A DNA stretch of 64,000 nt from positions 19,390,001 to 19,454,000 of the forward strand of contig CM061109.1 of NCBI GenBank assembly GCA_030770545.1, given 5' to 3'. The notes under the pieces are model-generated. The model had not been told where the DNA came from. It ran no database searches and saw nothing but the letters and a program-made list of their open reading frames with translations. Positions 24,681 to 37,500 of this stretch are shown piece after piece. Each line of letters starts with the position of its first letter. The stretch's first letter is position 1. Origin of the DNA: Macropodus opercularis (Eukaryota > Chordata > Actinopteri > Anabantiformes > Osphronemidae). Position numbers and translations under genes: made by a program.

Positions 24681-24896
24681 CGAAGAGCTGCAGCCGCTGC
24701 TTCTTCTTCTTCACGTTCAACTTTCTAAAGTGGGTTTTAGGGATAATTTACTCACATTGACTGACGGGCCAGCTATCAGATATTTACAACAAAGACTAAT
24801 TTACCTTGTACGTTTAACAGACACTTTAAAAGAAGTTTAGTTTGCGTTCATTTGTTAAGTTTTGCACTTTTGTTAAGTTCAAACAAGTGTCAGCCG

Positions 24897-24908
24897 AGAC
24901 AGGAAGTT
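24897..24908. repeat. SINE target-site duplication, left copy
   Basis: AGACAGGAAGTT is repeated exactly at 25190-25201 on the other side of the SINE, marking a LINE-mediated insertion. Confidence 0.85.
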
Positions 24909-25189
24909 CATTCATCCATCTTCTTCCCGTAGGGGTCGTGTGCTGCAGCCTGTCCCAGCTGTCTATGAGAGGTGGGTTCACCCTGGACAGGTCTCCAGTC
25001 GCAGGACCACACAGAGACGCACAACCAGTCACACACACACTCACACCTCACTGCATATGTTTGGACTGTGGGAGGAAGCCGGAGACCCCGGAGAGAACCC
25101 ACGCAGACTCCACACAGAAAGGCCCCCGGTCGCCTCCGGGAATCGAACCCGGGACCTTCTCGCTGTGAGGCTGGAGTGCGAGCCACCAC
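24909..25189 (-). mobile_element. tRNA-headed V-type SINE, full-length
   Basis: Read on the minus strand the element starts with a pol III A-box-like TGGCTCGCACTCC, then GCCTCACAGCGAGAAGG and a B box GGTTCGATTCC. It continues with the vertebrate V-SINE/DANA-type core (CTTTCTGTGTGGAGTCTGCG ... GGGTTCTCTCCGG ... CTTCCTCCCACAGTCC). It ends in a LINE-like tail (CTGTCCAGGGTGAACCC ... ACAGCTGGGACAGGCTGCAG ... GATGGATGAATGAA). Exact 12-bp duplications flank it. The intact promoter boxes and perfect duplication indicate a relatively recent insertion. It is not a functional tRNA gene. Confidence 0.9.
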
Positions 25190-25201
25190 AGACAGGAAGT
25201 T
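25190..25201. repeat. SINE target-site duplication, right copy
   Basis: AGACAGGAAGTT, identical to 24897-24908. It adjoins the 5' (tRNA-like) end of the minus-strand SINE. Confidence 0.85.
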
Positions 25202-26039
25202 ACCAGACCTATTAAACCCACGGTCAGAGAGAGACGAGTAGATATTGGTGGGGTGAAACACTGAAGTCCTTCAGGAGATGGATCCATCAAGGCTCAGAGC
25301 CTCTTGGTTAAGTGGTTCATCCAGACGTTGACCTTTTGTTGGTGCTGCTGAGATCACACAATAAAACAAGATGACTCACATCACAGAGCTTCTCATCAGC
25401 TGCTTGTCAGACCTATGGTTCAGTGACTGTGTGAGTTTAGTGAAGGAGCCGCTTCTCATTAAAACAAAATGCACAGTCATTACTTCTGTATTTTATTTAA
25501 CTGTCTGTTTAAAACTAAAACGTCAGGTTACGTGCTTCTGCGTGGCTGATTTTCTTTGTGCTCAGTCATCACAAAGAGCCAAATTCAGAGGAAGCTTTAT
25601 GGAAATGTCCCATTCGGTGAGTGGGGCCAGAGCCACAGAGCCGGTGTGGAGCAGAGTAGACGCAACCACTGTGAACAACAGGGTTGTTCTCTTAGCATTT
25701 CCCATTCTGCTTTGTACAAAGTGAAACCTGCAGGTAATCATGCGGTTTAACAATAATCCACTGAAACGTGACACAGAATCGTTTGTACGTAGAGCGTGTG
25801 TGAGGAGGAGAGATGCGTTAGGAGACTAGAGCCTTAAGCCAAATAAGCAGCCTGTTAAAACCCAGAGCTCAGGGAGGCAACACCCTGAGATGCTGAGTCT
25901 GACAGTGAGACGTCAGCAGGTTGAGCATCGGCCCCTGAGCCTCCTCTTTGCACAGATTACGTCTGGATTTTGAAGCCGCTGCTCCGAGAGCCCGTCACCC
26001 TGGGGGAGCTCATTACCAGCACTCCAAGCTGGGATTTGA

Positions 26040-26130
26040 AGCATGTCAACCCGTACTCCGCTGTAATTAATTCCACTCCTTTTGGCTCTTTTTTTGCCTT
26101 CATTAATCTGTGTATTTAATTAAGCTCTGC
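26040..26130. promoter_or_regulatory. AT-rich homeodomain-motif cluster
   Basis: Within 65 bp are TGTAATTAATTCC, TTCATTAATCTG and TATTTAATTAAGC, each with TAAT/ATTA cores. They are separated by a pyrimidine tract. This may be a homeodomain-bound element or simply AT-rich DNA; conservation would decide. Confidence 0.22.
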
Positions 26131-27265
26131 TTGCTTTAACAGAACAAGAGGCAGGAGAGCAATGGAAAGATGGAGTGAGGAGGAGAAACGTAAAGAAAAG
26201 AAGCAGGTGCTCACCCTGTGGCCTCTAAACAAGACCTTAGCACACATTAATTATCTTTATCCCAACATGAAGCATAACAAAGACACTTTCTGCCTCACCA
26301 TGAATGTTCAGACGGACTCTTCATTATCCCAACCTGATCCATTTGACTGTTCGTCAGGCGTCCATCCATCCTGACTACTGGCCAAGTTGGATGTGTTCAG
26401 TGGAGCCGTCAGCATCAGAGCATCTTTGGAGCTGGCTGACAGCGTTAGCCACCTTCTCTGCCCGTTTCCTGTCCTCCTCTTTGCTGTTATCATTGAAAAT
26501 AAAGGCCAAAATATTCCTGTGCAATGATAACATGAACGTAGGCCTGGCGCTCTTGATCCAGCTGGAGTGCGAGTAATAGTACCTCCAGGGGAAGGCTGCT
26601 CCTGGTCATACAGCGATACTGGCGTCTACTTTGAGGCTTGTAGCAGTTTGATCGCTTGAAGAGAAAACGTGGAGATAAGCTGACAGGCTGCTGCAGGTCA
26701 TCAAGCCAATAAGCTGCAGAATCCTCATGTGGTTCTTGTCATTCTGCCCAGGAGCCGCACTAAACTCTGTGTGTGTCTTATTCCCCCAATAAGCGTCCAC
26801 GGCACGTTTTCCAGACAGCGCTGTCTCTGGTGGGACGACCGATAATGAAACATGGTGACCTGTCATTGTGGTCCCAGGTTAAAATGACAGCAGACCTGCA
26901 GATGAAAGCGGACACATCCAGACCAATAGTGTGTGCAAAGATTGACATTTTATTTGGAATCCTTTCCACAGATTTATGCAGTCACAAAAAGGTTCACAGC
27001 TCGATGTGTTACAACATCACACAGGCTGCAGCAGAAGCGTCGACAGTGTCGCTAACAGAAGTGGTCTCGACGTGGTAGACGTTCATCTGTGCAGTTTTTG
27101 GCCGGCTTTGGTGAACAGCACGAAGGAAACACAGGCAGACAACGGCTACGCTTCAGGTTACGCAGGGTGACGAAAATAAACGGAATAAAAGAACTTCAGC
27201 GAGTGTTGACTCTTAACCGTATCGCACTGATCAGAGGATTGAGTCAAGTGGGGCTATGTGCCTCT

Positions 27266-27280
27266 TTTATTCCCTTTATT
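27266..27280 (-). terminator. sh3bp4: Tandem AATAAA signals, probable sh3bp4 polyadenylation site
   Basis: Two AATAAA hexamers read on the minus strand (27275-27280 and 27266-27271), about 1.05 kb beyond the sh3bp4 stop codon, which is a reasonable 3' UTR length. A further AATAAA lies at 26949-26954 and could serve a longer isoform. Confidence 0.35.
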
Positions 27281-28320
27281 TTTCCTGCTGGCTGTTAAAA
27301 TTAATAAAAACAATAGCAACCTGTAAATATGCACTTTTTCTGTGCCAAACACACTAGAACCAGGAAGTAGTCTGCACCAGATCCACCAAGGTAACTGGTG
27401 AAAGCTAATAATGCGAAAACGCTGAGATTTCCTAATTAAAGAGCTATTAAACCCCACAGACGCCAGTTAGATGCGGCTGCTTTAATCGTGAACTCTGACA
27501 AAAGGTCACAGTCTCATTAAAACAAGCAGCGTGAGGGGTTCGCAGGTTGGACGCGTGGCGGGAGCACAGCGTGACGCGCTGAGACAACACGTGAGTCCAC
27601 ATCTACCGGCATCACGGCTCCATGGCCCAGACTCGTACTACGCTGGAGGCCGGTTCCTAAGAGTTTGAGCACAACGCGTGAAATGATCAAAGTGGCTCTG
27701 ATTTGAGTTCATCCGGTTACAACTTACAAAACCGTCAGATTCGACACATTAATAGTTTAATCAGAAATAACCCAAATATATTTAGTTTACAATCATTCGA
27801 CAGACAAACGCAGAACATTTTCTTTTTCTGTTACGTTATTTGACTTCAGCACTAGTGAAAGCCTGATTAATACACAATGGCAGAGATGAATAAATGATTC
27901 ATGTCTTGTGTCAGCGTCAGGCCTTAATAAAGACAGACAGCAGGATATTTGGATCTGAACTGAGCAGGACCACAGCGAGAACCCGAAGGAGAGAAGAAAT
28001 TCACTTTTCTCTCTGATGCAGTAATAAATAGGACAGATTTGACACGTGACACAGCTGCGGCAGTAAGGAGACAACGTCCAAGTTTCTTTTGTTGAAAAAG
28101 TGTCCAAAGTGTTGCTTTAAAAAACTCTGTGCTATAATGAGAGTACAAAAATACATAACTATGCAAGACAGGAACTATTAAAAGAGTCTGTGAACGCTAC
28201 GAGCTCTGAGTCCGGTGCCATCGCGGGGCAGTCCGGGTACGATGTGCTGAGGACAGAGCCGCAGGAACAGAACAGCAACATACGACAGCAGTAGTGGCAT
28301 TCACAGCCGGGATGCAGCGC

Positions 28321-28545
28321 TTAGATGGCGTAGTCGTCCTGAGCGGCGGGGCTGAAGGCCGAGCTCCGCAGCGCGTCCAGGCAGTTGACCAGGATGAGCG
28401 TGCCGGTCAGGTGCTTCCAGCGCTTGGTGATGGGGTTCTTCATCTTGTCCAGGCCTATGTGCAGTTCCTGGATCACGTCCCTGTAGCTGTCGCCGATCTG
28501 AGCCGCCCACGTGACCAGGAAGTCGTAGGCTGGCTTCCACATGGC
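28321..28545 (-). CDS. sh3bp4: sh3bp4 last coding exon
   Basis: It encodes the last 74 residues (AMWKPAYDFLVTW to QDDYAI) and the TAA stop. The acceptor is TTTGCAG|GCC, phase 0. This is the end of the death-like domain; TKRWKHLTGTLILVN is nearly invariant with human. The preceding intron is only 107 bp. Confidence 0.97.
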   Translation of the reverse strand, partial: AMWKPAYDFLVTWAAQIGDSYRDVIQELHIGLDKMKNPITKRWKHLTGTLILVNCLDALRSSAFSPAAQDDYAI

Positions 28546-31500
28546 CTGCAAAGTTATTAAATATCTGCCTCAAACAGACTATAATAGAAGAGATGTGTGT
28601 AACGTTTACTAGAATTCCTTGACCGAACTGAATATTTGCACGAGCTCCTCACCTCGCTGTCCACCACCCCGTTCTTGTCGCGGTGCGGCGCCTCGTACGC
28701 GTCCATTTGCTGGCGTGACACCTTGGCGAGCCTCTCAGCCAGCTCCCTCCAGCGTCCGGCCAACTCCACTGCGGTCGTCAGGAGGACAAAGTCCATGACA
28801 AGCCTGGCTACCAGTCCCTGACAGTCCAGCTTTAACAAAGCCTGCACAGAAAGGACACGGACACTTTACACTTGTGTAGACGTGCAGTGGGAAGCACAGC
28901 CTGGAGGGAGGAAGGCAGGTGGCGATTGAATTCTTGAATTCTGGGTGCCTTTGGGGAAAGAAGATTCAGATGAGGTGTGACTGGATGTCAGAGGACAGTT
29001 AAGAGCCTGGGGAGAGACCAGTAAATGTACATGCACAGGTTTCATTGCACCGACTTTATCCTGTGTTATTTTCCACAGCCTGCCTCCTCAATCCTCCTGC
29101 AAATCTGGGCTTTGTGCATTTTTCACATGCTTTGTGGTGGAAATAGGAATAAGAGCCTGGCGTCGCCTCAGCAGCAACACTCAGCATTTATGTCACATTT
29201 TAAAACGCACAGTCACCAACAGAGACACTGAGGAGATACAGCGCACACCGTGATGCATAACGAGAGCTGTCTTTAACCTCCTGCTCCTGAAGGCTGAGAA
29301 TCTACTCAAGGCAGCGTCAATGTAGTAATGAGTGATAACTTCATTCAGCGTCTGCCCCAGTCAGGGAAGAAAATGCACCGTGTCGGGTGGCTCCCGGTTG
29401 TTTGGCTCTAACTGGTTGCTCCCTTCACCCCCTGCAACCTCTCTGTCTCCATTAATCCATGTGCTCCTGCAGCAGCAGACACAACCAGCGGCGAGTCACA
29501 AGCTACTTGCAAATACAAATGTGCCACATACAAATCCACTGCTGGGTCACAAGCAGGATCATCATTCAAATGGCAGCTACACTAACAAGCCTTTAAATAA
29601 ACAGTTGAAGGTTGGGAGAAAAAAATACACAAAGGCAAATAAAAGGCAGATAAAAAGTCCAAAAAAAGAAAAGTCTTTTTGAATATTTTAGTTCAAGTCT
29701 TTCAAACAATGACGACCTCAGCGTCGTTTCCCGAGGAGAGAAAAAGTATCCTCGCTTTTCTAAAGATGTCCCCACTTTCAAAGACATGTCCTGCTTCCCT
29801 GAAAACCACCTTCGGAAATGTGCTCCCACTTATCGAAGGTGAACTCTTGGCTTCAGCCCCACGTGGAGGAATGTGTGGAATGGCAGGACATGAAGGGGGA
29901 GGACGGAAGGCTGAGGAATGCAGACGCCATGCTCCAGCAGCCGCGCTTCATCTGAGACGACACCAGGGGATGAGATAACGGCAGCAGCACCAATCGGAGC
30001 GAAGCTTCTCCACGGGGCCAGAGATGACATTAATCACAAAAGACGGGTTTGTTTCTGGATCTTTGTGGATGTTACAGGGAACAAGTACTGGTTTCCTCGC
30101 TTTAAAACAATGACGGGAAACTTCCTTTTTTACTGCTGCCCTGGTCTGTCGCAGGTCAAAGCGTTGCTTGGCAACAGTATCACGCTTTGTTCATCCTGAA
30201 CAATGCATGTGAACAGACAATGACTGCGAATAAACAAACTGTTATTTCTAGTTGTTTCAGTCAGAAAACTGGAGCCAAGTCAAACATCAGCTGTGTTCAG
30301 TCCACGCCTACCGCGACGGCTCACACTTCACCACCCAAAGCATGCTGGGAACTGTGCCACTTTAAAGACCCGTTCACTTCTCCAAGTGACCCGTGATGCT
30401 TTCATCAGAGGTGTGGCTACAGACACGCAAGCCTTTGTCTTCTCCCAACGGAGTTTGTTTCCTTTGGGTCAACAAAGTCTGAAGCCGTTGTGTGAAGCAG
30501 CACTCGTTGTGGATGCCGCGAGCGGCTGATGGAGCGTCGTAAAGTGTTTATCGCTGAGCGCTGTGCCCTGCGAGTCTCCGGGCTGATGTTAAACTAATAC
30601 GTGCTCTGCTGTTGATGGAGCCGGGTGCACTGTCATTACTGCAGTTTAAACAGCTTCCCCACAGTGTGACTCTGCTCTGCCGCTGAGGGGAATTAAATGC
30701 TGTGCTGTGTTTTTCTGAAATGTCAGCTGGACGGGTTATGGGACTTGGTGTGTGTGTGTGTGTTTTAGCTAAATGCCACAGCGTTTGTTTCACCAGCTCA
30801 GCAATCAGCGGCGTGAAGCCCTGCAGCTTCCGCCTCTGCATAAATCATCGGCTTGTCAAAACGAGCAGAAAATTCCCGCAGACATATTTTCAGAGATAAC
30901 GTTGATGTGGAGACGAAGCGGGAGGTTCAATCATGGCTGCCGTTACACGCTCGCTCTCTCTTTCACAATCTAAAAAAACCACAAGCGTCTCTCGGTATGG
31001 CGAGCGCTCGTGCTTTTGATAAATGACTTGTTTCTTATGTCCCGTCTGTTTTTCCACTCAGCTACAAACAGACACTCAATGCCTCCCCTTCAATCTCCTT
31101 GTGATTATTTTTCTATCCCATCTTCATTTTCCATCTGACTTCCTCCACCTTTTTCCCATTTTCAACCTCTAATCTCCGTCTCAGCTGCTCCCTGGCTTTG
31201 CAATTTCGTTTTTCATTTTTCCAGTCTGGCTTGAAAACCTACATTCTCGTTATGAACCAGCCTTAAAAAAACAGAACCTGGCAACCCTGGGAATCCTGGG
31301 CGAGATCAAAGATCGTGTCTGCTGGCTGTGACTTTTCACCCTCTCCTTCTCTAGAAGCGGCCACGGCATTTACTGTACTTGCACATTCCCAAACAGCGGG
31401 AGAGATGTGTTGTTGAGTCAATTATTCCAAAAGCGGCAGCTCGCCACACCCAAACGCTGAAGGAGACGAGAAGAGGAAGTGAAGGGCAGGGAAGGGGGAA

Positions 31501-34500
31501 AAAGAGGAAGGAGGCAGCGGCGGTGGAAAAATATGCTCGCTGTGTACAAAAATGGCAAAGCAGGGAGCAAATCACACAGTGCTCCCCGAAAACAGGATGT
31601 TATTATTATTACCGTTAATATTCCCAGGCTCTATCTGCTACACTGATCTCACTGCGAATAATTCAGAGGGGTCACACACTGTGCTGCAGAGCTGAGTGAA
31701 ATCCTCGTATACCACAGAGATACAACCAAAGTTCCACCTCTGCGGCTTCAAGATGTTATTAAATCTGCAGTCGATCCTCTGATGTCTGTGTGCAACGAAG
31801 AGGCTTTTCCCTGGCGCTTGTCTCTCTTCACTAACAGAAGCTTGAAAGAGATTCAGTCTGGAGATGCAGGGGAAAGGCTGAAAGCGGGAGGGAGTCTGCG
31901 TTCGGGCTACAGAGCCACGTTACATTTATAATTAGACACAATCAAAACCAAACAGGCAACCGCTGAAAAACAAAGCCAGGGATACACAAATGCTGGACAT
32001 AGAAATAAATGGATAAAAAGAATTTGAGGTTGCAAAGGAATATTTTTGTTACCTGTGGCCATTTCAATTTTTTCTGGCAATAAGGTAAATAATCAATAAA
32101 GTACAAGGAGACATAAATGTTATGTTAAGATACATAAATGTTTGTTTACTCAGCTGGTTTGTAATCTAAACATAAAACCACAGATTCATCAAATCACTTT
32201 TTGGCGACTGTCCACTAAAATGTGGACTTGGGAGGAATTTAACATTTTCCCGTAAACAGCAGCAGCGGTCACAGCAGGACATGAAGGGAGAGATGGGCTG
32301 GTTGCAACTCGCGCCTCATTCTTCATTTCTGTCAGGAGTCTGTGTGTAGAGGCCTGCCACACGGCAAGAGGTGATCTCAGCATACAAATCAAAAGCAGCA
32401 AATCTAAATGAGTCCTGTCTGAAGTGGAGCTGTGTCCAAAACGTTTCCTTATGTCGGTCGTGTGATGCCAAACTGTAAACACGCTGCGTTTCGGGTTTCG
32501 CATACAGTGTCTGACGTAACAGACGTGTCAGCTAGAACAGTGTGTACGATCGTCAGCACCTGTAGGTGTGAGGGGAGATAAAAGAGTCACAGACCAAATG
32601 TACCAACGCCGCACGAACGAATAAATAACGAGGTTCCTGTAGTAAATACTGCCTCCATGAAAATCGTCAGATCCCAGCTCTGCAGCCTCGCGCTGCACGT
32701 TCTATCACAGACTTCACCTGCTGCCTGACGAACGCTCGGGGTCAAGGTCGCCTGGACTCCGGGCGCCTGCAGGTCCACGAGTGGAGCTTCTGTTTCACTT
32801 CTGAACAATGAAGCAGGAAACATCTGCAGGACCAAGATCCAGCAGACGCAACCTGGATCATTTCCACCATCCGCCGACAACAACAACACAAGCTCCTCAC
32901 AAAACAAGACTGGCATCAGATCACAGTGCGAACCCAGACCCTGAGATTTAAACTGCTCCAGGATCAGTTGCAACAATGTGCCCACGCAGATCAGTCAGGC
33001 CTCCTGTCATTATTATACAAGCTGAATATCTGAAAACCACGCAGGATAACTAAGAGCACGTGCTCTGATCACATATCAGGGACTCAAGGCACAGTGTCAG
33101 AGTTTTAACTTTTACATAATGACTGTGGGAGGCGTCGAGCCATCAGGCAGCTGGCACCGCGACGCAAGATGATGGATGTCAACCTGAGCTGCTGGCTGCT
33201 CCTCATTTAGCCCACATTCAACTCTCAGAGTCCGTTTCAATCCCAGTCATGTCTAAAGTCTAAACTGCTGCTGGTGTGGAGGCGCTGAGGCGTCGGTCAG
33301 TTTCCCATCATGGAAAACTGGAGCATCCACTGCGTCCGATGCTCAGACTTCAAATGCAGCTTTCTGTCTCTGTGTTACAGGGTTTAACTTAAATGTTGTG
33401 AAGCAGCTGAAGAGACAAAGGAAGGAAGGGAAGTCGTTCTAAATATACAGCTTGTTCACATCTACCACAGTTGGCCAGTTTCTCCACGACAGTCAGAGCA
33501 GACATTTGAACACAAAGGCAACCACAGAGCTTTTGATTTGGCTAAAAATAGACTCGCGTCCATGTCAAATGACACGATGGCAAATCACAGGAGACTGTTC
33601 TGCCTGACGCAGAAACAGTTCATCTAAAGACAGAGAGGAAGATGAGGATAACGTCTGACGGCCTGTGGACCACCACACTGTGCCTAAAGAAAACGACGTG
33701 ATGCTTCAAGCTGAATCGACGGCTACGTGGTTTGTCTAAACCTGGTACAAAAAACATAAAGCACATCTATATTCAGAAAATGAAGTGTCCACTGAAGTTC
33801 CGCAGAGGGCATATTTTCAGCCACCTTTTATTTCCATCCTGCAGTTTCTCCATCTATAAATGGTTCTAAAGTGGTGTTTACAGCCTCCTTTAAATTACAG
33901 CGTTTCTGCTGCGTGGTACTTCAGCCGTACGACGTCTACGACCTCTGACAGAGACTCTCAGGAGGATATTTTGCTGACAGAGGAACAAAGTGTAAAATCA
34001 CTAGTATAAATGCACTTGGGAAAACTTCCACTCTCTAAAAGGCTGTTATTTCAAACTGGAACATAAAATAAAATGAAAAAGCTACGTTTTATGGAGCATT
34101 AGGCCACAAGCATAACTCAGAGTGGATATAATGTTTAAGAGTCTCGCGATGAGAATTGCGAGCCCGACTGCTGCCGGAGGCGACGCTGAAAATCCACAAC
34201 CAAAACCGAGAGCTGGCTGGCACATTTACATTTACAGTGAATCCAGCTCAGCACTTTGGAAACTGAAGAGAAGCTGAAGAGAAACGTGCCTTGTCTGCAG
34301 TGAACACGTTGTTTAATTGGCTCCTGGGCTTCTGTCTTGAGGTTTCCAGTAAGGCTACACTAAACCTGGCTGTGGTTCTGTTTGTTGCATGACTCGACAC
34401 ACACAGGAAATACAACAGAAGGGTTCGTCTCTTTTAGCTGTTTGTGTTGTTTTCCCTCCAAGGGCTTCGATTCATAAAGATAAAATATGATCGGACGGGC

Positions 34501-37500
34501 CTGATTGGATTAGATTGGATCAAAACTCCGTAAACACGCTGAACACAGACTCTGAGTCTTTATCGGGACTAAGCTTTGTGCTGTTCTCCACAGTTCCTCC
34601 GGTTCCCATTCGACTTCGATGCCTACACAGCAGTTATCGACTGTACTCCCAGCAGAATTATCAGACTGGAGCGCAGCCCAAAGCCTGAAGCAGTGGTGGG
34701 CAGATAACGGGGGAAAGGAGGAACAGAAAAGCCAACAGCCGCACAACCGAGACTTCCAATGTAAAACAAGCTGGGACGGTTTGCATTTTCTCAAATCAGT
34801 GCCTTGGACAAATTGCTAAATCACTGCAGCAGTGGAAGACGCCAAGATCGTAACTTACCATCAGGAGTTCTTTCTGGAACGACTTCCTGTCTTTGCTATC
34901 TGTGTTGTTGCAGTCTTCCTTCAGACTCTCCAACACTGATGCGACCTTCTCAGGTTCGCTGTCCAGCTCTGTACGGCAGAAATGCGTTAAGGGAAGGTTG
35001 ACGTATCCGAGAGCGTCTGCAAACGCCCGCCAGTTGCCGATGTTCTCCATCAGTATAGTTCTTACTGAGGCGTAGATGTACGTCAGGAACTTGCAGGGTT
35101 TCAGTGTCTGCTCCAGTAGCAGTGCAGTCGTAAGTTCCGGCCCGGTGAAGTAAATAGGCTTCACCTTTCCAACTACCAGCACGTTCTTTGCATGGACAAG
35201 TCCCATTTTGCCTTGATAATAGCCAATGTACCATTCCTTTGTCCACAACTGGCCCTTCAGCTTGATCTTCTCCTCACTCAACAGAGCAACAAAGTCTCCT
35301 TTTTTGTACTCAAGCAAGTACTGATTTTTTGTTTGTCGGATGACAGTTTTGATTAACTTGCCAAACTTAAGGTTATTTATCCTCCTGTCCTGAAAAACAG
35401 GGTACTTGGTGGTGATGGCGAGAGGAGACAAGACAATCTTACCCACTTCCTTCTTCTTCAGGAAGCGCCGTTGCACCGATGTCTTTGGGCCGGCTTTGGG
35501 AGGCGGTGTTGGTGTCTGGACACAAAACTGAGCCAGTATACAATCTTGGTCATCTCTGACTTGGATTCTTATGGTGAAATCCGAAACATCCTCATTGCTG
35601 CGTGAGGAAATGATGTAGATAAGCCTGCTGACTTTGCCCAGTTTAACCTGGAAGCCCCGGACCACTTTGGCCTGCTCACTAGCCTTCACCTCATAGTTGG
35701 CCATGTTGGAATAAACTCCAACACAGAGATCCTGGGGTCTGGTCAAGACAAACTGGTGCTTACCCCAGAGCTGCAGCACCACCGGGGGTGCAGACTGTGC
35801 CTGCTTACCAACCTCACCCACCAACAGGGTCTTTGGGGCACAATCATGGCCAAACATAGCCACGACTGTCTTAAAGGACGGGTGAATGTGTTTGGGGCCA
35901 TACACTCCTAAGGTGATCTTCTTAACAACATGCTCCCAAACTGTGGAGTCTGGAGAGACTGACTGTGCCTGAGCCACGACACAGATATACATGCAGGGTT
36001 CAAGATTGTCCAGACACACCTGGACCGTGTCTCCATATATGTACGCCTGAGGAATGGGAGTGTAAGGTCCCTCTTTGCAATCACTCCTTACGCACAAGAC
36101 TTCAGTCGTTGGCCTGCTCTCCATTTTCACGACCACAGACACTTTCATCTCTAGAGTAATGGTGGTTTTGGTCTCCATGTTGCTGAGTTTGATCTCTACC
36201 ACGGGGCTGACAGTGGTGCAGCGATCGTTGTTTAGCTCTAGCGGTGGGTCAAGCAAAGCTTTGATGGAAATTTGTTGCGTGTCGCCTGAGGCCACGTGAC
36301 CCTCAGGTATGTGGATGCTGATGTTAGTATCTGGAAGCTGGACTGCCCCCCCAGAGCTGTCCAGTCGACACACAATGTTGGTTTCCACGGGCTGCGTTTG
36401 GCCCCAGCCCGGGTTTTGACCCAGTGAGTCCAGGTCATGACAGGACCTGGCCAGCTTGCGGTGGGTGAGCCACGCCGTTCGGAAGTCCTCCCTGCTCTGG
36501 AACTGCTCTGGCACCGGTGCTTTAAGGCTTCCAAAGAACCCAGTGAGAGCCTGGGGAGCGTCAGACTGAGCCTGAAGGATGGACAGCTCAGACAGGCTAT
36601 AAGATCGCTTGCTTCTGAAAAACGGATTCTCCCTGCGCAGCGTTTGGCCCGACCCTACAGTAGGACTAAGAGGGTTCGAGTTAAAAACGCTGCTGACATC
36701 AGCAGTGTTGCTGGTGGAGTCGGGCACTGATGGAGTGAGTGTATCAAACAGAAGCAGGTCAACTGATTTGTCATTACTCTTTTGATCTAGTGAGCTCTGA
36801 GGACCCCCGTTCAGGAAAGGGTTTGTGGAGGTATGGGTTGATGAAAAAGGATTTCCATTTTGAAAGGTGGTGGGCTTCAGTATGACACCGGCCCACTCTC
36901 CTAAAAGTTCCATTTCTTTAGCTGCCTCCTCGTTACAGTCTCCCACAGTGTCAATCATCCCACTGTCGCTGAACGACGAGTCTCTGTAGTTGATGGGCTG
37001 CACATAAGCCGCAGGAATGTAACCCATCTCTGTGTTGTTGTGAGCGTACCACCACTCTGCTCCTGAGGAGTCCAGAACATACAAGCGGTCCCCCTTGGAG
37101 AACTTCAGGGTGGTGAAGCTGGATGGGCAGTAATCCTTAATGGCAATGACTTCCCTGGCAGCACCGAAGGAGGCAGTTGAATCCAGTCTTAAGGCACTGG
37201 GAGAAGGCACTGGGGAACAAAGAATAACATCAGCTGGAGGTGAATGAAAAGGTCCAAACCACTCATGTATTTCTACTAGTGTCACCCGATGTGGCTCCAG
37301 CATCTTTCATTCAGCTCTGGAACAGTTTGAAGCATCTATCTTTTACACTGACACCGTTAAAAACCAGGGACAACACTTGGAATCCTACACTGGGCTTTAC
37401 TAAATGGTATTATTATTTAATAGGATTATTATTAAATATTCTTGTAGAAACATAAAGATGATAGTGACATTATCAGACCAATGCACGTTTCCACTGACAT

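Larger units (their letters stand above)
17613..28320. other. Intergenic region between arl4c and sh3bp4
   Basis: No gene can be assigned. The plus-strand frame at 19818-20027 begins with a hydrophobic leader-like stretch but has no supporting context. Items listed separately are an (AAGCT)n array, a CCAAT/E2F-type promoter-like block at 24.6 kb with a candidate minus-strand first exon, a SINE with target-site duplication, an AT-rich homeodomain-motif cluster near 26.08 kb, and paired polyadenylation signals probably belonging to sh3bp4. The remainder shows nothing I can interpret. Confidence 0.55.

Noticed and set aside
25130..25189. tRNA-like A and B boxes
   Set aside because: They form the head of a SINE with target-site duplication; no cloverleaf with acceptor-stem pairing can be drawn, so it is not a tRNA gene.
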